DNA from: Pseudomonas fluorescens
GTDB lineage: Bacteria > Pseudomonadota > Gammaproteobacteria > Pseudomonadales > Pseudomonadaceae
NCBI RefSeq assembly: GCF_001307155.1
Contig: NZ_CP012830.1
Span: 3,052,501 to 3,116,500, forward strand
Direction: 5' to 3'
Length of the DNA stretch: 64,000 nucleotides
The notes beneath the pieces are model-generated. The model searched no databases and was not told the origin of the DNA. It saw nothing but the letters and a program-made list of their open reading frames with translations. Positions 52,338 to 60,850 of this stretch are shown here, in pieces. The position numbers and the translations under genes are program-made. Within the stretch, counting starts at the first letter, position 1, and each line of letters starts with the position of its first letter.

Positions 52338-53705
52338 ATGGCCAAGGCAAAGCGCATGTACGGCTGCACCGAATGCGGCTCGACCTTCCCCAAGTGGGCC
52401 GGCCAATGCGGTGAATGCGGGGCCTGGAACACCCTGACCGAAACCCTGGTGGAAAGTGGCGGTGCCGCTGCCCCCAGCGGTCGCACCGGCTGGGCCGGAC
52501 AGCAGGCGCAGATCAAGACGCTGGCCGAAGTCAGTGTCGAAGAAATTCCACGCTTCTCCACCGCGTCCGGTGAGCTGGATCGGGTGCTCGGTGGCGGTCT
52601 GGTCGACGGCTCGGTGGTGTTGATCGGCGGTGATCCGGGGATCGGCAAGTCGACGATCCTTCTGCAAACCCTGTGCAACCTCGCGACCCGGATGCCGGCG
52701 CTGTATGTCACGGGCGAAGAGTCCCAGCAGCAAGTGGCCATGCGCGCTCGACGTCTGGGCTTGCCGCAGGATCAACTGCGAGTCATGACCGAAACCTGCA
52801 TCGAAACCATCATCGCCACGGCTCGGGTGGAAAAGCCCAAGGTCATGGTGATCGACTCGATCCAGACGATTTTCACCGAACAACTGCAATCGGCGCCGGG
52901 CGGCGTATCGCAGGTTCGCGAAAGTGCAGCGCTGTTGGTGCGTTACGCGAAACAGAGCGGCACGGCGATTTTCCTCGTCGGCCACGTGACCAAAGAAGGC
53001 GCGTTGGCGGGGCCCCGAGTGCTGGAACACATGGTCGACACGGTGCTGTATTTCGAAGGCGAGTCGGATGGACGCTTGCGTCTGTTGCGAGCGGTGAAAA
53101 ACCGCTTCGGTGCGGTCAACGAGTTGGGTGTGTTCGGTATGACCGACAAGGGTTTGAAGGAGGTCTCCAACCCTTCGGCGATTTTCCTCACACGCGCGCA
53201 GGAAGAAGTGCCGGGCAGCGTCGTGATGGCGACGTGGGAAGGCACGCGACCGATGCTGGTGGAAGTTCAGGCTCTGGTGGACGACAGCCACCTGGCCAAC
53301 CCGCGCCGTGTCACCCTCGGTCTGGATCAGAATCGCCTGGCCATGCTGTTGGCGGTGCTGCACCGTCATGGAGGCATACCGACTCACGACCAGGACGTGT
53401 TCCTCAACGTGGTCGGCGGGGTCAAGGTGCTGGAGACGGCGTCCGATCTGGCGTTGATGGCAGCCGTGATGTCCAGCCTGCGCAATCGGCCATTGCCACA
53501 TGATCTGTTGGTGTTTGGTGAGGTTGGCTTGTCTGGTGAAGTGCGGCCGGTGCCAAGCGGTCAGGAGCGCTTGAAGGAAGCCGCCAAGCACGGCTTCAAA
53601 CGCGCCATCGTGCCCAAGGGCAATGCGCCGAAGGAAGCGCCTGCCGGGTTACGGATCATCGCGGTGACGCGACTGGAACAGGCCTTGGACGCGTTATTTG
53701 AATAA
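52338..53705 (+). CDS. radA: DNA repair protein RadA (Sms)
   Basis: A 455-residue protein: N-terminal zinc finger (CTECGSTFPKWAGQCGECG), RecA-like ATPase with Walker A GGDPGIGKST, the RadA-specific KNRFG motif (AVKNRFGAVNE), and a C-terminal Lon-protease-like domain (RNRPLPHDLLVFGEVGLSGEVRPV, in parts). It promotes branch migration in recombination. The ATG lies behind GGGAG. Confidence 0.95.
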   Translation: MAKAKRMYGCTECGSTFPKWAGQCGECGAWNTLTETLVESGGAAAPSGRTGWAGQQAQIKTLAEVSVEEIPRFSTASGELDRVLGGGLVDGSVVLIGGDPGIGKSTILLQTLCNLATRMPALYVTGEESQQQVAMRARRLGLPQDQLRVMTETCIETIIATARVEKPKVMVIDSIQTIFTEQLQSAPGGVSQVRESAALLVRYAKQSGTAIFLVGHVTKEGALAGPRVLEHMVDTVLYFEGESDGRLRLLRAVKNRFGAVNELGVFGMTDKGLKEVSNPSAIFLTRAQEEVPGSVVMATWEGTRPMLVEVQALVDDSHLANPRRVTLGLDQNRLAMLLAVLHRHGGIPTHDQDVFLNVVGGVKVLETASDLALMAAVMSSLRNRPLPHDLLVFGEVGLSGEVRPVPSGQERLKEAAKHGFKRAIVPKGNAPKEAPAGLRIIAVTRLEQALDALFE

Positions 53706-53713
53706 ACCCAGCC

Positions 53714-53746
53714 CTTGTAGGAGCGGCCTGCGGCAGCTCCTACAAG
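53714..53746. repeat. REP hairpin (single)
   Basis: CTTGTAGGAGC and GCTCCTACAAG form an 11-base stem around GGCCTGCGGCA, the classic Pseudomonas REP wording. It lies between the convergent radA and mapZ genes and overlaps the mapZ stop codon. Confidence 0.8.
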
Positions 53747-54120
53747 AGTGGTCTAATGTGGATCAGCGCACCCAGCTCTCGCTCAAGTTCGGCCTGATCG
53801 CCCGTGTTGAGCTCGACCAGCCGCCGCAGTTTGCTGACAGACTCCAGATCGATGTACCGACAGACGAAGCCTAACTGGTGGTTATTGTCATGGGACAGTT
53901 GCACATCCATGCGGATCTCGGTGTCGCTGCTCAGGTGAATGTCGACCGAAAACATCTTCTCTTCGTCCCCAAACCAGGGCTCGGGACGTTCGATCAACAG
54001 GCCCTTGAGTGACAGGTCGAGCAGTTTCACCGCCCACCGATGCTCGCCTTGGCTGAGCTCGGTTTTGGCATCGAAGGCAATGCGTTTGAAGCGGCGGTGA
54101 TTGGCGGGGTGGTCCCTCAT
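53740..54120 (-). CDS. mapZ: single PilZ-domain c-di-GMP receptor (MapZ-like)
   Basis: A 126-residue PilZ protein with the c-di-GMP-binding RRFKR near the N-terminus and DLSLKGLL (D/NxSxxG motif) after it, followed by VELNTGDQAELERELGAL. It matches P. aeruginosa PA4608 (MapZ), which restrains the chemotaxis methyltransferase CheR1. Its stop codon TAG lies inside the REP hairpin, so the last residues are encoded by the repeat. Confidence 0.86.
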   Translation of the reverse strand: MRDHPANHRRFKRIAFDAKTELSQGEHRWAVKLLDLSLKGLLIERPEPWFGDEEKMFSVDIHLSSDTEIRMDVQLSHDNNHQLGFVCRYIDLESVSKLRRLVELNTGDQAELERELGALIHIRPLL

Positions 54121-54278
54121 GGCGCAATCCTCTGGGTGTTCGCTGACTATAGACCAGCATCCGCGCAGGCTGCCACTGTCGGTACGACTCTAGACCTAGG
54201 TCGGGGTATGGTCTTTGGCGCCAGTAGCGCTAAACTCGGGGTGGCTGTCTTTTTTGTCCACTCTGGCTGGAATCAAAA

Positions 54279-56345
54279 ATGAAAAATAATAATAGCCTGC
54301 TACGCCACTTACCTTGGCTGGTGCTGGCAGTCGTAGGCGCGTGCGCCTTGGGAGTTGTGGCCCTGCGCCGCGGCGAAGCCATCAACGCCCTCTGGATCGT
54401 AGTCGCAGCAGTCGCCATTTATCTGGTCGCTTACCGTTACTACAGTCTGTTCATTGCCAATAATGTGATGCAGCTCAATCCGCTGCGAGCCACCCCCGCT
54501 GTCGTCAACAACGACGGTCTGGACTACGTGCCCACCAACAAACACATTCTTTTCGGTCACCACTTCGCGGCCATCGCGGGTGCTGGTCCGTTAGTCGGTC
54601 CAGTGTTGGCGGCGCAAATGGGTTACCTGCCCGGCACGCTCTGGCTGATCGCCGGCGTGGTGCTGGCCGGTGCCGTTCAGGACTTCATGGTCCTGTTCAT
54701 GTCGACCCGCCGCAACGGTCGCTCCCTGGGCGACATGGTCCGTGAAGAAATGGGTCAGATCCCCGGGACCATCGCGCTGTTCGGCTGCTTCCTGATCATG
54801 ATCATCATCCTCGCGGTGCTGGCGCTGATCGTGGTCAAGGCCCTGGCCGAAAGCCCGTGGGGTATTTTCACGGTGATGGCGACCATCCCGATCGCGATGT
54901 TCATGGGCGTGTACATGCGCTACATCCGCCCGGGCCGCATCGGTGAAATCTCCATCGTCGGCGTGCTGCTGTTGCTCGGCTCGATCTGGCTGGGCGGGCA
55001 GATCGCCGCTGATCCGGTCTGGGCCAAGGCCTTCTCCTTCACCGGGATCCAGATCACCTGGATGCTGATCGGCTACGGTTTCGTCGCGGCAGTATTGCCG
55101 GTCTGGCTGATCCTGGCGCCGCGTGACTACCTGTCGACCTTCCTCAAGATCGGTACCATTGTCGCCTTGGCGATTGGCATCCTGATCACCATGCCCGTGC
55201 TGAAAATGCCGGCACTGACCCAATTCATCGATGGCACCGGGCCGGTGTGGAAGGGCGGGTTGTTCCCGTTCCTGTTCATCACCATTGCCTGCGGCGCGGT
55301 CTCGGGTTTCCACGCGCTGATTGCCTCCGGGACTACTCCGAAACTGCTGGATAACGAAAGCAATGCCCGTTACATCGGTTACGGTGGCATGCTGATGGAG
55401 TCCTTCGTGGCCATCATGGCGATGGTGGCGGCTTCGGTGATCGAACCGGGCGTGTACTTCGCGATGAACAGCCCGGCGGCGATCGTCGGCGGTGAAGTGA
55501 TGCAAGTCGCGCAAACCGTCAGCAGTTGGGGCTTTGCGATCACCCCGGAAGCCCTGCAAGCGGTGGCCAAGGACATCGGTGAAACCACCGTGCTGGCCCG
55601 TGCCGGCGGTGCGCCAACCCTGGCGGTCGGTATCGCGCAGATCCTGCACAGTGTTCTGCCGGGTGAAAACACCATGGCGTTCTGGTACCACTTCGCGATC
55701 CTGTTCGAAGCGCTGTTCATCCTGACGGCGGTCGACGCCGGCACCCGTGCCGGACGTTTCATGCTGCAGGATTTGCTCGGCTCCTTCGTTCCGGCGCTTA
55801 AACGCACCGAGTCCTGGACCGCCAACCTGATCGCGACCGCCGGTTGCGTGGCAATGTGGGGTTACCTGCTGTACCAAGGCGTGATCGACCCGTTGGGTGG
55901 CATCAACACCTTGTGGCCGCTGTTCGGTATCTCCAACCAGATGCTGGCCGGTATCGCGCTGATGCTCGGCACGGTGGTGCTGATCAAAATGAAACGCCAG
56001 CGCTACATCTGGGTGACCTTGCTGCCAGCCGCCTGGCTGCTGATCTGCACCACCACCGCAGGCTTCATCAAGCTGTTCGATGCCAACCCGGCGATCGGCT
56101 TCCTGTCGCTGGCCAAAAAATACAGCGATGCCCTGGCCAACGGTCAGATCCTCGCCCCGGCCAAGGACATCACGCAGATGCAGCACGTGATCTACAACGC
56201 CTACACCAACGCAACGCTGACGGCGCTGTTCCTGTTCGTGGTCTTCAGCATCCTGTTCTATGCGATCAAGGTCGGTATCTCCGCCTGGGGCAGCAAAGAA
56301 CGCACGGACAAAGAATCGCCATTCCAGGCTATTCCAGAAGCGTAA
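54279..56345 (+). CDS. cstA: CstA family pyruvate/carbon-starvation transporter
   Basis: A 688-residue polytopic protein of about 16-18 helices. It has FGHHFAAIAGAGPLVGPVLAAQMGYLPGTLWLIAGVVLAGAVQDF (in parts), the CstA signature, and later CGAVSGFHALIASGTTPK. CstA proteins take up pyruvate or peptides. The next gene encodes the small YbdD-type partner. A CA motif at the start codon suggests Crc/Hfq control. Confidence 0.92.
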   Translation: MKNNNSLLRHLPWLVLAVVGACALGVVALRRGEAINALWIVVAAVAIYLVAYRYYSLFIANNVMQLNPLRATPAVVNNDGLDYVPTNKHILFGHHFAAIAGAGPLVGPVLAAQMGYLPGTLWLIAGVVLAGAVQDFMVLFMSTRRNGRSLGDMVREEMGQIPGTIALFGCFLIMIIILAVLALIVVKALAESPWGIFTVMATIPIAMFMGVYMRYIRPGRIGEISIVGVLLLLGSIWLGGQIAADPVWAKAFSFTGIQITWMLIGYGFVAAVLPVWLILAPRDYLSTFLKIGTIVALAIGILITMPVLKMPALTQFIDGTGPVWKGGLFPFLFITIACGAVSGFHALIASGTTPKLLDNESNARYIGYGGMLMESFVAIMAMVAASVIEPGVYFAMNSPAAIVGGEVMQVAQTVSSWGFAITPEALQAVAKDIGETTVLARAGGAPTLAVGIAQILHSVLPGENTMAFWYHFAILFEALFILTAVDAGTRAGRFMLQDLLGSFVPALKRTESWTANLIATAGCVAMWGYLLYQGVIDPLGGINTLWPLFGISNQMLAGIALMLGTVVLIKMKRQRYIWVTLLPAAWLLICTTTAGFIKLFDANPAIGFLSLAKKYSDALANGQILAPAKDITQMQHVIYNAYTNATLTALFLFVVFSILFYAIKVGISAWGSKERTDKESPFQAIPEA
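54282..54292 (+). promoter_or_regulatory. Crc/Hfq catabolite-activity (CA) motif at the cstA start
   Basis: Directly after the cstA ATG the message reads AAAAATAATAAT, which contains two overlapping AANAANAA motifs (54282-54289 and 54285-54292). In Pseudomonas such motifs around the start codon are bound by Hfq with Crc and block translation when preferred carbon sources are present. Confidence 0.6.
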
Positions 56346-56360
56346 TCGAGGGTTGCAAGC

Positions 56361-56558
56361 ATGTTCAATGACCTGAGTCGCCTCGGTAAATACCTCGGTC
56401 AGGCCGCGCGCCTGATGGTCGGCATGCCCGACTACGACACCTACGTCGAGCATATGCAAACCAAACACCCGGACAAACCGGTGATGAGCTACGAGGCGTT
56501 CTTTCGGGAGCGCCAGGAGGCTCGTTACGGTGGCAAGGGTGGGCCGAAGTGCTGTTGA
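56361..56558 (+). CDS. YbdD/YjiX family small protein
   Basis: A 65-residue cytosolic protein: [47 protein letters not shown], in parts. This DUF466 family almost always follows cstA-type genes and is needed for the transporter's function in studied cases. It starts 15 bases after cstA. Confidence 0.92.
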   Translation: MFNDLSRLGKYLGQAARLMVGMPDYDTYVEHMQTKHPDKPVMSYEAFFRERQEARYGGKGGPKCC

Positions 56559-56584
56559 TGCATGAGGTCTAGGTAACACACGAC

Positions 56585-56652
56585 TGTAGGAGCACAGCTT
56601 GCTGGCGATGGCGTCTTCAAGATCGCTATCGCCAGCAAGCTGTGCTCCTACA
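56585..56652 (+). repeat. long REP hairpin, likely terminator
   Basis: TGTAGGAGCACAGCTTGCTGGCGAT is matched by its complement ending CTGTGCTCCTACA, giving a long stem; a six-T run follows at once (56654-56659). It could both be a mobile REP copy and end the cstA-ybdD message before the cobW gene. Confidence 0.8.
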
Positions 56653-56680
56653 GTTTTTTCAGCGTTTGGGAGATCTTCTT

Positions 56681-57652
56681 TTGCTACCCCCTATCCCTGT
56701 TACGGTCCTCAGCGGTTTCCTCGGCGCCGGCAAAACCACACTGCTGCGTCACCTGCTCAAAGCCGAGCACGGCCTGAAAATCGCCGTGATCGAAAACGAA
56801 TTCAGCGACGCCGGCATCGACACCCAACTCTTGGGCGATGAGCCGGTGCAAGTCATGACGCTGTCCAATGGCTGCGTCTGCTGCACCATTCACACCGACC
56901 TGACCAAGGCCCTGTACCTGTTGCTGGAACGTCTGGACAGCGGCGAAATCGCCTTCGACCGCCTGGTGATCGAATGCACCGGCCTGGCCGATCCGGCACC
57001 GGTGGCGCAGACCTTCTTCATCGATGAAGAGCTGCGCGAGCGCTACATCCTCGACGGCATCATCACCTTGGTCGATGCGGCTCACGCCGAGCAGCACTTG
57101 ACCCAGACCATCGCCCAGGCGCAGATCGGCTTTGCCGACCGCTTGCTGGTGAGCAAGCGCGATCTGGTCGACGAAGTGACGTTCAGCGCGCTGAGCGAAC
57201 GCCTGACCCGGATCAATCGTCGTGCGCCGATCCGCGTGGTTGAGCACGGCAAGATCGATCTGGCCGAGTTGCTCGACGTGCGTGGTTTCAACCTCAATGC
57301 CGACCTCGGCGGTGGTGTCAGCCTGCGCCCGGTGGGCAAGGCGCCGTCTATCGACCGCATCTCGAGCCTGGTGCTGCGGACCGACAAACCGCTGGATATC
57401 GACAAGCTCAGCGAATTCATGAACGAACTGCTGGAAGACCACGGCAAGCAACTGCTGCGCTACAAAGGCGTGTTGAACATCCTCGGCGAACCTCGGCGCA
57501 TGGTGTTTCAGGGCGTACTGAAGTTGTACGGTTTTGACTGGGATACCGAGTGGGCCGAGGATGAAGGGCGCGAGAGCGTGATCGTGTTTATTGCCGATGA
57601 ATTGCCGGAAGAGAAAATTCGCGCCGGGTTTGCGCGGGTGGCAGCTGAGTGA
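56681..57652 (+). CDS. CobW/COG0523 family GTPase (YjiA-like)
   Basis: A 323-residue metal-related GTPase: Walker A GFLGAGKTTLL, the metal motif GCVCCTI, Walker B-like VIECTGLADPAP, guanine specificity SKRDL, and a C-terminal CobW domain (LLRYKGVLNILGEPRRMVFQGV, in parts). These proteins act as metal chaperones or sensors, often for zinc. I prefer the TTG at 56681 with GGGAG upstream; the frame is open to 56642, inside the REP hairpin. Confidence 0.86.
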   Translation: MLPPIPVTVLSGFLGAGKTTLLRHLLKAEHGLKIAVIENEFSDAGIDTQLLGDEPVQVMTLSNGCVCCTIHTDLTKALYLLLERLDSGEIAFDRLVIECTGLADPAPVAQTFFIDEELRERYILDGIITLVDAAHAEQHLTQTIAQAQIGFADRLLVSKRDLVDEVTFSALSERLTRINRRAPIRVVEHGKIDLAELLDVRGFNLNADLGGGVSLRPVGKAPSIDRISSLVLRTDKPLDIDKLSEFMNELLEDHGKQLLRYKGVLNILGEPRRMVFQGVLKLYGFDWDTEWAEDEGRESVIVFIADELPEEKIRAGFARVAAE

Positions 57653-57681
57653 GGTCGGATATCTTCCGCGTGTTTGAGGCC

Positions 57682-57737
57682 GTCATCGCGGGCAAGCCTT
57701 GCTCCTACAAGGCGTAAGGCGTGCCCGCGATGGCGAT
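57682..57737. repeat. REP-like inverted repeat
   Basis: GTCATCGCGGGCAAGCCTTG and GGCGTGCCCGCGATGGC share a CATCGCGGGCA stem with imperfect pairing, the Pseudomonas REP wording, between convergent cobW and gntR genes. Confidence 0.65.
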
Positions 57738-58460
57738 CTAACCGGCGACGCTATCAGGGGCCGATTCCGGGCTCAGTAATTTCTTCTCAAGATGATCCAG
57801 ATGCTCGGTCATCAGCCCCACGGCAGCCTTGGCGTCTCCGCGCTCTATCGCCTCGACAATCGCCGCATGCTCCTGCCACGCACAATGACTGGGCGACTGT
57901 TCTTCGTAGCAGGCGATAGCCAGCGATGTCAGCGGCACCAGGCTGCCGAGAAATTGTGCCAGCGGCGCGTTACCGGCGACGTGCGCCAACTGCAGGTGGA
58001 ACTCACCCGACAGGCGAATCGCCGGCCCGCGTTGGTTCTGTTCGATACAGCGGCGTTCGCGTTCGATCAGTTCGCGTAACTGCGGCAGGTGCCGGGAAGT
58101 CGGTTGCTGACAGGCCAGTCGCACCAGGGTGGTTTCAGTCAGCCTGCGGGCGTGGAGTATCTGGCGGGTTTGTTCGGCATCGGGCGCCGCGACTTGCGGA
58201 CGATGATTGGGCCGCAGGATGACCACCTGCTGATGGGACAAGCGCGCCAGCACCTGGCGGATGATACTGCGGCTGACCCCGAATGCCTGGCCAAGGCTTT
58301 CTTCTGTGAAGCGGCTGGCCGGGGCGATGCGTTGTTCGAGAATGGCGTCGAAAATCTGCGGATAGATGTCATCGACGCAACGCTTCTTTTCGCTCTGGCG
58401 GCGCAAGGGCAGGGCGGCGGAAATCGAGAAAACGGGATTCTTCAAGGCGTAGGAACTCAT
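57738..58460 (-). CDS. GntR family regulator, FCD domain (1)
   Basis: A 240-residue regulator: winged helix-turn-helix (IYPQIFDAILEQRIAPASRFTEESLGQAFGVSRSIIRQVLARL, in parts) and an FCD ligand domain with FHLQLAHVAGN and a WQEHAAIVEAIERGDAKAAVGLMTEHL helix carrying metal-binding histidines. It lies 44 bases after another GntR gene on the same strand, probably third in the symporter operon. Its ligand is unknown. Confidence 0.85.
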   Translation of the reverse strand: MSSYALKNPVFSISAALPLRRQSEKKRCVDDIYPQIFDAILEQRIAPASRFTEESLGQAFGVSRSIIRQVLARLSHQQVVILRPNHRPQVAAPDAEQTRQILHARRLTETTLVRLACQQPTSRHLPQLRELIERERRCIEQNQRGPAIRLSGEFHLQLAHVAGNAPLAQFLGSLVPLTSLAIACYEEQSPSHCAWQEHAAIVEAIERGDAKAAVGLMTEHLDHLEKKLLSPESAPDSVAG

Positions 58461-58504
58461 AGCCAGTCTCCAGTCCGGTTGCCGATAGGGGATTCTACAA
58501 ACAG

Positions 58505-59221
58505 TTATTGGCCCAGATTGTCGTCCGGGATATTCAGTTCAATACCCATGCGCTGTCCTTCCTGAAGGATGTGCCGGCGCATTTCGGCGCTGGCCAGGGC
58601 GCTGTTTTTGCTGCGGATCGCGCGGACCACGGCTTCGTTTTCTTCCAGCCGCCCGGCCAAGTGTTCCGGGGAATTGCGTAGCATCTCGGCGCTCTGTTTG
58701 AGGGCGTTGCTGGTTTGCTGCACGACGTTCTGGAAAATCGGGTTCGAGGTCAGGGTGAACAGCTCTTCGTGGAACGCGATGTAGGCGTTCATTCCGGCTT
58801 CGCTGTCGTTGGCTTCGAGGGCTTCGCGCATGTCCATCAGCGTCAGGCGCAGTTGGCCGATTTCCTTGCTGCTGATGGACTGGGCAACCAACCCGACAAT
58901 GAACGGTTCGAGGGTGTAACGCAGTTGCAGCACATCCTCGAGACTGGCGCCGGCTACGCCACTGTCGTTGGCTGGCGCGTCGTTCAGGTTGGCCTCCAGC
59001 ACCACCACGCCTTTGCCGGGCATGGAGCGCACCAGGCCGAGGGTCTCCAGCACGATCACCGCTTCACGCAGGCTAGGCCGGCTGATACCCAGTTGTTCAG
59101 CCAGTTCGCGTTGCCCCGGCAACATGTCGCCCGAGCGCCACTGCCCGCGTGCCAAGGCGGCGCGGAGCTTTTCAACCACTGAATTTACAACTGTCGACGA
59201 GGTGATCACTGTTTGCTCCAT
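58505..59221 (-). CDS. GntR family regulator, FCD domain (2, PdhR/LldR-like)
   Basis: A 238-residue FadR-subfamily regulator: VVEKLRAALARGQWRSGDMLPGQRELAEQLGISRPSLREAVIVLETLGLV (in parts), then an FCD domain (FHEELFTLTSNPIFQNVVQ). The closest named relatives by reading are PdhR and LldR. These bind GGTnnnACC-type operators, which occur upstream of the neighbouring symporter. I start it at the ATG at 59221. Confidence 0.86.
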   Translation of the reverse strand: MEQTVITSSTVVNSVVEKLRAALARGQWRSGDMLPGQRELAEQLGISRPSLREAVIVLETLGLVRSMPGKGVVVLEANLNDAPANDSGVAGASLEDVLQLRYTLEPFIVGLVAQSISSKEIGQLRLTLMDMREALEANDSEAGMNAYIAFHEELFTLTSNPIFQNVVQQTSNALKQSAEMLRNSPEHLAGRLEENEAVVRAIRSKNSALASAEMRRHILQEGQRMGIELNIPDDNLGQ

Positions 59222-59277
59222 GAGAGACGGTAAAACGCTCAATTGTTGTGCCTGCCAGTGACAGGCACAAGGTTCGG

Positions 59278-60591
59278 TCAAAATTCTTGCTGATGCGCCG
59301 GCGGTGCTGATTTACGTGACTGGAAGGTGTAGCCCTGCTCGCCGGACAGTACCTTGTTGGCACGCTGGACATCGATGTCTTTTTCCCAGCGTGCGATGGC
59401 CACGGTGGCGACGCAGTTACCGATCAGGTTGGTCAGTGCCCGGCCAATGCCCATGAACCAGTCCACCGCCAATACCAGCACCAGGCCCACCACCGGAATC
59501 GCCGGGATCGCGGTCAGGGTTGCCGCCAGAATCACCAGGGCCGAGCCGGGAATGCCGTGGGCACCTTTGGAGGTGATCAGCGAAACCAGCAGGATCGTCA
59601 GCAAATCGCTCATGGCCAGCGGTGTGCCGGTGGCGTTGGCGATGAACACGATGGCCAGGGTCAGGTAGATCGAAAAACCATCGAGGTTGAACGAGTAACC
59701 GGTGGGAATCACCAGGCCAACCGTCGAGCTGCCGATACCCAGGTGCTCCAGTTTGCGCATGATTTGCGGGAGCACGGCGTCGGAGGAGGCGGTGCCCAGG
59801 ACGATCAGCAACTCTTCGCGCAAGTACTTGAGAAAGGGCAGCAGCCGCAGGCCGGAAAGGCGCATCACCAGACCCAGGATCAACGACACGAACACCGTGC
59901 ACGTCAGGTAGAACAGGCCGATCAGGCTGCCCAGGTGTTGCAGGGAGTCCAGGCCATATTTGCTGGTGGTGAAAGCAATCGCACCAAACACACCAATTGG
60001 TGCCAGGCGCACGATCATGCCCATGATGCGGAAGATCACATGGCTGAGCTCGTTGATCAGTCGCGAGATTCCCGAGGCTGCTTCACCCACCAGGTTCAGT
60101 GCGCTGCCGAACAGGACCGAGAACAGCAGCACTTGCAGGATGTTGTTGTCGGCAAAGGCGCCAATCACCGAGGTCGGGATCAGGTCCATCAGAAATTGCG
60201 TGGTGGTGTGCATGTGCTGGCCGCGCTGGGCGATATCGCCCATGTCGGCGGTGGAAAGCTGATCCAGATGAATGTTCGCGCCGCTGCCGATGCCGGTGCT
60301 GAATGCGAACACCAGACCGATCACCAGGGCGATGGTGGTCAGCACTTCGAAGTAGATCACCGATTTGAGGCCGATGCGTCCGACCTTTTTCAGGTCGCCT
60401 GCGCCGGAAATACCGCTGACCACCACGCAGAACACGATCAGGCCGATAAGCATTTTGATCAGTTTGATGAAGCCGTCGCCGAGGGGTTTTAACTGGGCGG
60501 AGTATTCGGGAAGGGTCAGTCCGCAGATGATGCCGAGCACCAGTCCAAGGACAACTTGAAGGAAGATTGAGCGCGAGCACCATCTGAGCAT
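59278..60591 (-). CDS. dicarboxylate/amino acid:cation symporter (DctA/GltP family)
   Basis: A 437-residue DAACS transporter. It opens SIFLQVVLGLVLGIICGLTLPE and contains SSDAVLPQIMRKLEHLG (serine-rich HP1), VIPTGYSFNLDGFSIYLTLA (the NMDGT-type metal site, here NLDGF) and GAHGIPGSALVILAATLTAIP (HP2). Typical substrates are C4-dicarboxylates or glutamate. It is the first gene of an operon with the two GntR regulators. Confidence 0.9.
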   Translation of the reverse strand: MLRWCSRSIFLQVVLGLVLGIICGLTLPEYSAQLKPLGDGFIKLIKMLIGLIVFCVVVSGISGAGDLKKVGRIGLKSVIYFEVLTTIALVIGLVFAFSTGIGSGANIHLDQLSTADMGDIAQRGQHMHTTTQFLMDLIPTSVIGAFADNNILQVLLFSVLFGSALNLVGEAASGISRLINELSHVIFRIMGMIVRLAPIGVFGAIAFTTSKYGLDSLQHLGSLIGLFYLTCTVFVSLILGLVMRLSGLRLLPFLKYLREELLIVLGTASSDAVLPQIMRKLEHLGIGSSTVGLVIPTGYSFNLDGFSIYLTLAIVFIANATGTPLAMSDLLTILLVSLITSKGAHGIPGSALVILAATLTAIPAIPVVGLVLVLAVDWFMGIGRALTNLIGNCVATVAIARWEKDIDVQRANKVLSGEQGYTFQSRKSAPPAHQQEF

Positions 60592-60660
60592 GGGAGGAAT
60601 CCTGGTGAGTGTCCTGGGTGCCGTGCGCTGTGCGCATCAGATTCAGGACTTAATTATTGT

Positions 60661-60754
60661 GGTCTTACCGGTATGTCCAGTGCAGGCGCAGTTTAGGCGC
60701 TGTTTTCAGAGGGCTGCAAGCGGAAAATGACGAATTGGCTTTACCGGTCTTACC
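60661..60754 (-). promoter_or_regulatory. paired GGT-CTT-ACC operators
   Basis: The same nine-base dyad GGTCTTACC occurs at 60661-60669 and at 60746-60754, 85 bases apart, upstream of the symporter. A related AATTGGCTTTACC abuts the second. GGT-N3-ACC is the core of PdhR/LldR-type operators, so one or both downstream GntR proteins probably bind here. Confidence 0.6.
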
Positions 60755-60794
60755 AGTTGTGCGGTAAGGGCCGATCTTGAGCGGTTTTGCAGGC

Positions 60795-60830
60795 GAAAAA
60801 AAACCGGCCATCTCTGGCCGGTTTCTTTTT
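60795..60830 (-). terminator. terminator of glyA
   Basis: AAACCGGCCA-TCTC-TGGCCGGTTT with an A8 tract on the plus strand becomes, on the glyA transcript, a ten-base stem followed by eight U. It lies 21 bases past the glyA stop. Confidence 0.92.
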
Positions 60831-60850
60831 GCTGCGGTTAAGCGGGCTGA

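Noticed and set aside
54591..56579. A 662-codon open frame on the minus strand opposite cstA
   Set aside because: Its translation is rich in Gln, His, Arg and Asp without any hydrophobic core, the usual antisense shadow of a GC-rich membrane-protein gene; cstA itself is unmistakable.
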